64,000 bases of DNA from Mycobacterium sp. AT1 (GTDB lineage Bacteria > Actinomycetota > Actinomycetes > Mycobacteriales > Mycobacteriaceae). Positions 60,870 through 64,000 of this stretch are shown here, piece after piece. The stretch spans positions 62,001 to 126,000 of the forward strand of contig NZ_MVOC01000036.1 of assembly GCF_002043095.1 (NCBI RefSeq), read 5' to 3'. The notes under the pieces are model-generated. The model was not told the DNA's origin. It saw nothing but the letters and a program-made list of their open reading frames with translations, and did no database searches. The position numbers and the translations under genes are program-made. The stretch's first letter is position 1. Every line of letters begins with the position of its first letter.

Positions 60870-62549
60870 GTGCCCGCGATCAGCAGGAGGACGTTGTTGA
60901 CCGGTGGCGCCGTCGCAGCCGGCGGAGCCGTCGCGTTCGGTGGTTACGAGTTCCTTAGGCGGCCAGGCCGCACCGACGCCGCGGCATCCGGCGGTGACAA
61001 GCCGAACATCCTCGTCGTCGTGGTGGACCAGATGCGGGCACCCCAGTGGTTTCCCGGCGCACGTGAGCTCGACACGCTGCTACCCAACCTGGCACGGCTA
61101 CGGCAGAACAGCGTCTCCTTCGGCGCGCACTACACCGCCTCCAATGCCTGCACCCCGTCGCGGGGAGTGCTGACCACCGGGCTGTACTCGCATCAAACCG
61201 GCTGTCTCTACACCGGCGAAGGCCCAAGCGAATCGAGCCTCGCCCCCCAGTTCCCCACCTGGGGAACGATGCTGCGCGAGCAGGGTTATCACACGTGGTG
61301 GTGGGGCAAATGGCATCTCGGAGCCGCCGCCGACACCACTCCCGACGGCCTCGACGCCCACGGCTTCTCCGGCGGCACCTACCCCTCACCCAACGGCGCA
61401 CCCAATCAGGGACTGCGCAGGGACCCCGGCATCACCGACCAGTTCGTCGAGTGGTTCGACGCCAACGCCACCGACGGTCCCTGGTGCACGACGGTCTCCC
61501 TGGTCAACCCGCACGACATCATGTGGTGGCCGAAAACCCCGCTGCCCGAAGACGTTCCGCGGGTCTTCTCTGCGAAACCGCCGAACTTCGAGACACCGGA
61601 GGACCTTCAGCGTCGCGGCAAGCCCCGATTGCAGGTCGACTACGTCGACTTCGTCGCGCCACTTCTGGCCGGCGCCCTTCCGTACGCCGGCCCCGACGTC
61701 GACCAGCAGTGGGCCCGCGGCCTGGACGTCTACCTGTGGCTGCAGCAGCAGGTCGACCGCCAAGTCGGCCGGGTGCTCGACACGTTGGCCTCCCGCCCCG
61801 ACGTCGACCGCAACACCGTCGTCGTCTTCACCTCCGATCACGGCGAATACGGCGGCTCCCACGGCATGCGCGGCAAGGGCGCCGCCATCTACGAAGAGGG
61901 CATCCGGGTGCCGCTCTACGTCCGGGACCCCTCCGGTCGGCTCACGCCGTCCCCCGGCGAGGTACGCACGCAGTTGACGTCCAGCGTGGATCTCGCGCCG
62001 CTGTTGCTGACCATCGGCGCCGGCGGAAACGGGTGGCGCGCCGATCCGCGCAACGCCCACCTGTCGAGTCGCGCGGACATCGCCGGGATCGCGGCGAACC
62101 CGGCCGCGCGCGGTCGGCCGTGGATCGCACACGTCACCGATGACATCGCCGTGGAGGAGATGGCCGCCATGATGACCGCGGCCGGTATGCCCGCCGCCCA
62201 GGCGCCCGGGAGGACGTCCGGCGAGGTCCCCACCAACGCGCCAAGCCACATCGTCGCCGTCCGCACCCCGTCGGCGAAGTTCGGCGTCTACTCCCATTGG
62301 AAGCCCGGTGGCACGACCGTCGACGCATCCCGCGAGGTCGAACGCGAGTTGTACGACTATTCGACCCCCGACGGTCTGCGAGAGGTCGAGAACCTGGCCG
62401 GGCGAAGCCCCTTGCAGCAGAAGCTGCAGGGACTTCTCGACGGGGAGGTGCGCGCCGAGATCGAGGCGCCGCTGCCCGCTGCGCTGCACGAGGCCCAGGA
62501 ACTCGGGCTGGCGAACATGCAGAAGGTGACCGCGGCGCGCGGAGGGTGA
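60870..62549 (+). CDS. Sulfatase with Tat signal
   Basis: 559 residues, GTG start directly after the previous stop. Tat-type signal MPAISRRTLLTGGAVAAGG (twin arginine at 6-7). Metal ligand D53 in VVVDQMR and the formylglycine motif C94-T-P-S-R98, plus TSDHGEYGGSHGMRGKG, give an alkaline-phosphatase-fold arylsulfatase or choline-sulfatase. C94 must be converted by a formylglycine-generating enzyme, which is not in the window. Likely exported folded. Pairing with a crotonase is unusual and not explained. Confidence 0.92.
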   Translation: MPAISRRTLLTGGAVAAGGAVAFGGYEFLRRPGRTDAAASGGDKPNILVVVVDQMRAPQWFPGARELDTLLPNLARLRQNSVSFGAHYTASNACTPSRGVLTTGLYSHQTGCLYTGEGPSESSLAPQFPTWGTMLREQGYHTWWWGKWHLGAAADTTPDGLDAHGFSGGTYPSPNGAPNQGLRRDPGITDQFVEWFDANATDGPWCTTVSLVNPHDIMWWPKTPLPEDVPRVFSAKPPNFETPEDLQRRGKPRLQVDYVDFVAPLLAGALPYAGPDVDQQWARGLDVYLWLQQQVDRQVGRVLDTLASRPDVDRNTVVVFTSDHGEYGGSHGMRGKGAAIYEEGIRVPLYVRDPSGRLTPSPGEVRTQLTSSVDLAPLLLTIGAGGNGWRADPRNAHLSSRADIAGIAANPAARGRPWIAHVTDDIAVEEMAAMMTAAGMPAAQAPGRTSGEVPTNAPSHIVAVRTPSAKFGVYSHWKPGGTTVDASREVERELYDYSTPDGLREVENLAGRSPLQQKLQGLLDGEVRAEIEAPLPAALHEAQELGLANMQKVTAARGG

Positions 62550-62552
62550 CCG

Positions 62553-63863
62553 TCAGGCCGCGCCCGGCACCAGCCAGCGACCCGAGAATGCGCGCCATCC
62601 CACGAACACCAGACGCAGCAGCATGAACGTGGTCAGGCCCGACCAGATCCCGACCAGGCCCCACCCGTAGATCAGCGACAGCCAGATCAACGGCAGGAAG
62701 CCGACGAGCGCGCTGGCCAGGGTCGCGTTCCGCATGAACCTGGCATCACCCGCACCGAGCAACACCCCGTCGAGGGCGAACACCACCCCCGCAATCGGCA
62801 ACTGCGCCACCAGGAACCACCACGGCACCCCGATCGCGTCCAGCACCGAGTCGTCGGAGGTGAACAGCCGAGGCAACGCCGACGCCCCCACCGCGAACAC
62901 CGCAGCCAGCGCGGCGGCGGCGACCGTCGAGAAGATCGTCACCCGCCACGCAACCGACTTGGCATGCGCGAGCAGACCGGCGCCGAGCGCCGCCCCTACC
63001 AAGGACTGCGCCGCGATCGCCAGCGAATCCAACACCAACGCAAGGAAACTCCACAGCTGCAGGACCACCTGGTGGGCGGCGACGGCGGCGGCGCCGAACC
63101 GGGCCGCCACGGCGGCGGCCGAGACGAAGCACGCCTGAAACGCCAACGTCCGCACCACCAGATCGCGGCCCATCACCACCTGCGCCCGCAGCACCGCGAG
63201 GTCGAACCGCAGCGGCACCCCTTCGGCCAGCAGCGCTCGGCAGAACATCAGCCCGGCCAGCCATTGCCCGGCCACGTTGGCCACCGCCGAACCGCTCAAC
63301 CCCAGCCGGGGCATCCCCAGCCACCCGTACACCAACGTCGGGCACAGCAGCGCGGACAGCGCAAAGCCCGCGACCACGTACCGCAACGGGCGCGCGGTGT
63401 CCTGCACGCCGCGCATCCACCCGTTGCCCGCCAAGGAGATCAGGATCGCCGGCGCCCCGAAGATGGCGATCCGAACCCACGGCAACGCCATGTCGGCGAT
63501 CTCGCCACCGTCGGCGATCAACGCCAGGATCGGTACCGCCGCCGCCTGCACCACCGCGATGACGACCGTGCCTAGCGCCACCGCCAGCCAGGTGGCCTGC
63601 ACTCCCTCACCGACGGCCGACGGGCGGTCACCGGCCCCGAAGAAGCGGGCGGCCCGCGCGGTCGTGCCGTAGGACAGGAACGTCAGCTGAGAGGACAACA
63701 GCGACAGGATCAACCCGCCGATGGCCAGACCCGCCAAGGCGACCGCGCCAAGACGACCCACCACGGCGAGGTCGAACAAGAGATAGAGAGGCTCCGCGGC
63801 GAGCACCCCGAGCGCGGGCAACGCCAACCCGGCGATGCGGCGCCCGGTGACCGGTTCAGCCAA
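62553..63863 (-). CDS. dinF: MATE-family efflux transporter (DinF)
   Basis: 436 residues from TTG 63863, the only start that fits the family; no ATG or GTG lies between it and the upstream stop. Twelve membrane helices in two similar halves (AGLALPALGVLAAEPLYLLFDLAVVGRLG; LRAQVVMGRDLVVRTLAFQACF). MATE proteins export drugs or organic cations using Na+ or H+. M. tuberculosis Rv2836c dinF holds the same place. Follows nrnA by 17 bases. Confidence 0.93.
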   Translation of the reverse strand: MAEPVTGRRIAGLALPALGVLAAEPLYLLFDLAVVGRLGAVALAGLAIGGLILSLLSSQLTFLSYGTTARAARFFGAGDRPSAVGEGVQATWLAVALGTVVIAVVQAAAVPILALIADGGEIADMALPWVRIAIFGAPAILISLAGNGWMRGVQDTARPLRYVVAGFALSALLCPTLVYGWLGMPRLGLSGSAVANVAGQWLAGLMFCRALLAEGVPLRFDLAVLRAQVVMGRDLVVRTLAFQACFVSAAAVAARFGAAAVAAHQVVLQLWSFLALVLDSLAIAAQSLVGAALGAGLLAHAKSVAWRVTIFSTVAAAALAAVFAVGASALPRLFTSDDSVLDAIGVPWWFLVAQLPIAGVVFALDGVLLGAGDARFMRNATLASALVGFLPLIWLSLIYGWGLVGIWSGLTTFMLLRLVFVGWRAFSGRWLVPGAA

Positions 63864-63880
63864 TGCGCCCGCTGAGGGCC

Positions 63881-64000
63881 TCAGCCAAGGGCATCGGTCA
63901 GCGCCTTCACCACGGACTCCACCGGCCCGGTCGCGGAGTACCCGGCGGCGAGCCGGTGACCACCGCCGCCGAACCCACTCGCGATCGCAGCCAGGTCGAC
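63881..64000 (-). CDS. nrnA: Bifunctional oligoribonuclease/PAP phosphatase, C-terminal end
   Basis: Only the last 39 codons and TGA are in the window. They read FGGGGHRLAAG, the DHHA1 domain motif that binds the RNA end, and ...VVKALTDALG-stop. NrnA degrades nano-RNA and pAp. The gene continues past the right edge. The match to Rv2837c rests on the motif and its place upstream of dinF. Confidence 0.85.
   Translation of the reverse strand, partial: VDLAAIASGFGGGGHRLAAGYSATGPVESVVKALTDALG

Noticed and set aside
1..64000. tRNA, rRNA, CRISPR array, prophage or insertion sequence
   Set aside because: Looked for by eye; no cloverleaf with CCA-type end, no regular spaced repeats, no integrase or transposase found.

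Overview
The window is gene-dense, high-GC DNA with no intergenic gap above 300 bases. It looks like a rapidly growing mycobacterium (Mycolicibacterium-type). The order hflX-dapF-miaA-DUF349-miaB-recX-recA-DUF3046-psp-clgR-pgsA-argA-ftsK-rnj-dapA-dfrA-thyA-dapB-ald-pepR-pnp-lppU-rpsO-ribF-sirR-truB-pptT-pptH-dinF-nrnA follows, from memory, the Rv2725c-Rv2837c backbone of M. tuberculosis. GTG starts, 4-base GTGA/ATGA overlaps and leaderless starts behind TANNNT -10 boxes are also typical of the group. No rRNA, tRNA, CRISPR array, prophage or insertion sequence was seen.

Layout. 1-1.6 kb: end of a molybdopterin oxidoreductase. 1.6-10.9 kb: DEAD-box helicase, HflX, DapF, MiaA, a LigB-like protein, DUF349 protein, membrane protein, MiaB. 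10.9-14.2 kb: gluABCD-type glutamate/glutamine ABC transporter. 14.2-16.0 kb: divergent XRE regulator and short-chain dehydrogenase. 16-17.8 kb: recA-recX with both a LexA box and a PafBC-type promoter; RecA has no intein. 17.8-22.3 kb: DUF3046 protein, glycosyltransferase, epoxide hydrolase, DUF5313 protein, and the envelope-stress set PspM-PspA-ClgR with a SigE-type promoter before clgR. 22.3-26.1 kb: PgsA, ArgA, FtsK. 26.3-29.7 kb: a SulP-STAS-carbonic anhydrase fusion, a monooxygenase-like protein and an SDR. 29.7-32.3 kb: RNase J and DapA. 32.3-36.1 kb: a GntR regulator with peptidase, permease and deaminase genes, where thyX would be expected. 36.1-38.6 kb: thyA-dfrA-YcaQ-type glycosylase.

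38.66-39.66 kb is the most unusual part. A DUF559/Vsr-like nuclease-fold gene sits between two directly repeated 60-bp imperfect palindromes (48/60 identical, no gaps), apparently inserted between thyA and a dienelactone hydrolase gene. 39.7-46.2 kb: CitE-like lyase, flavodoxin-like protein, DapB, Lrp regulator and alanine dehydrogenase. 46.2-53.5 kb: a GXWXG/DUF4334 gene under a perfect palindromic operator, then a minus-strand set rpsO-lppU-pnp-pepR-beta-lactamase. 53.6-64 kb: SirR/MntR regulator, TruB, the opposing pair PptT/PptH, a DUF3558 protein behind a KstR-like box, CocE-type hydrolase, DUF1802/DUF2277 pair, enoyl-CoA hydratase, Tat-exported sulfatase, MATE transporter, and the end of nrnA.

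Linked functions: lysine/peptidoglycan precursors (DapA, DapB, DapF) with alanine dehydrogenase; RNA modification and decay (MiaA, MiaB, TruB, RNase J, PNPase, DEAD helicase); DNA repair and folate/thymidylate supply (RecA, RecX, YcaQ, ThyA, DfrA); envelope stress (Psp, ClgR, PgsA). Gene-order comparisons come from memory of M. tuberculosis and were not computed.
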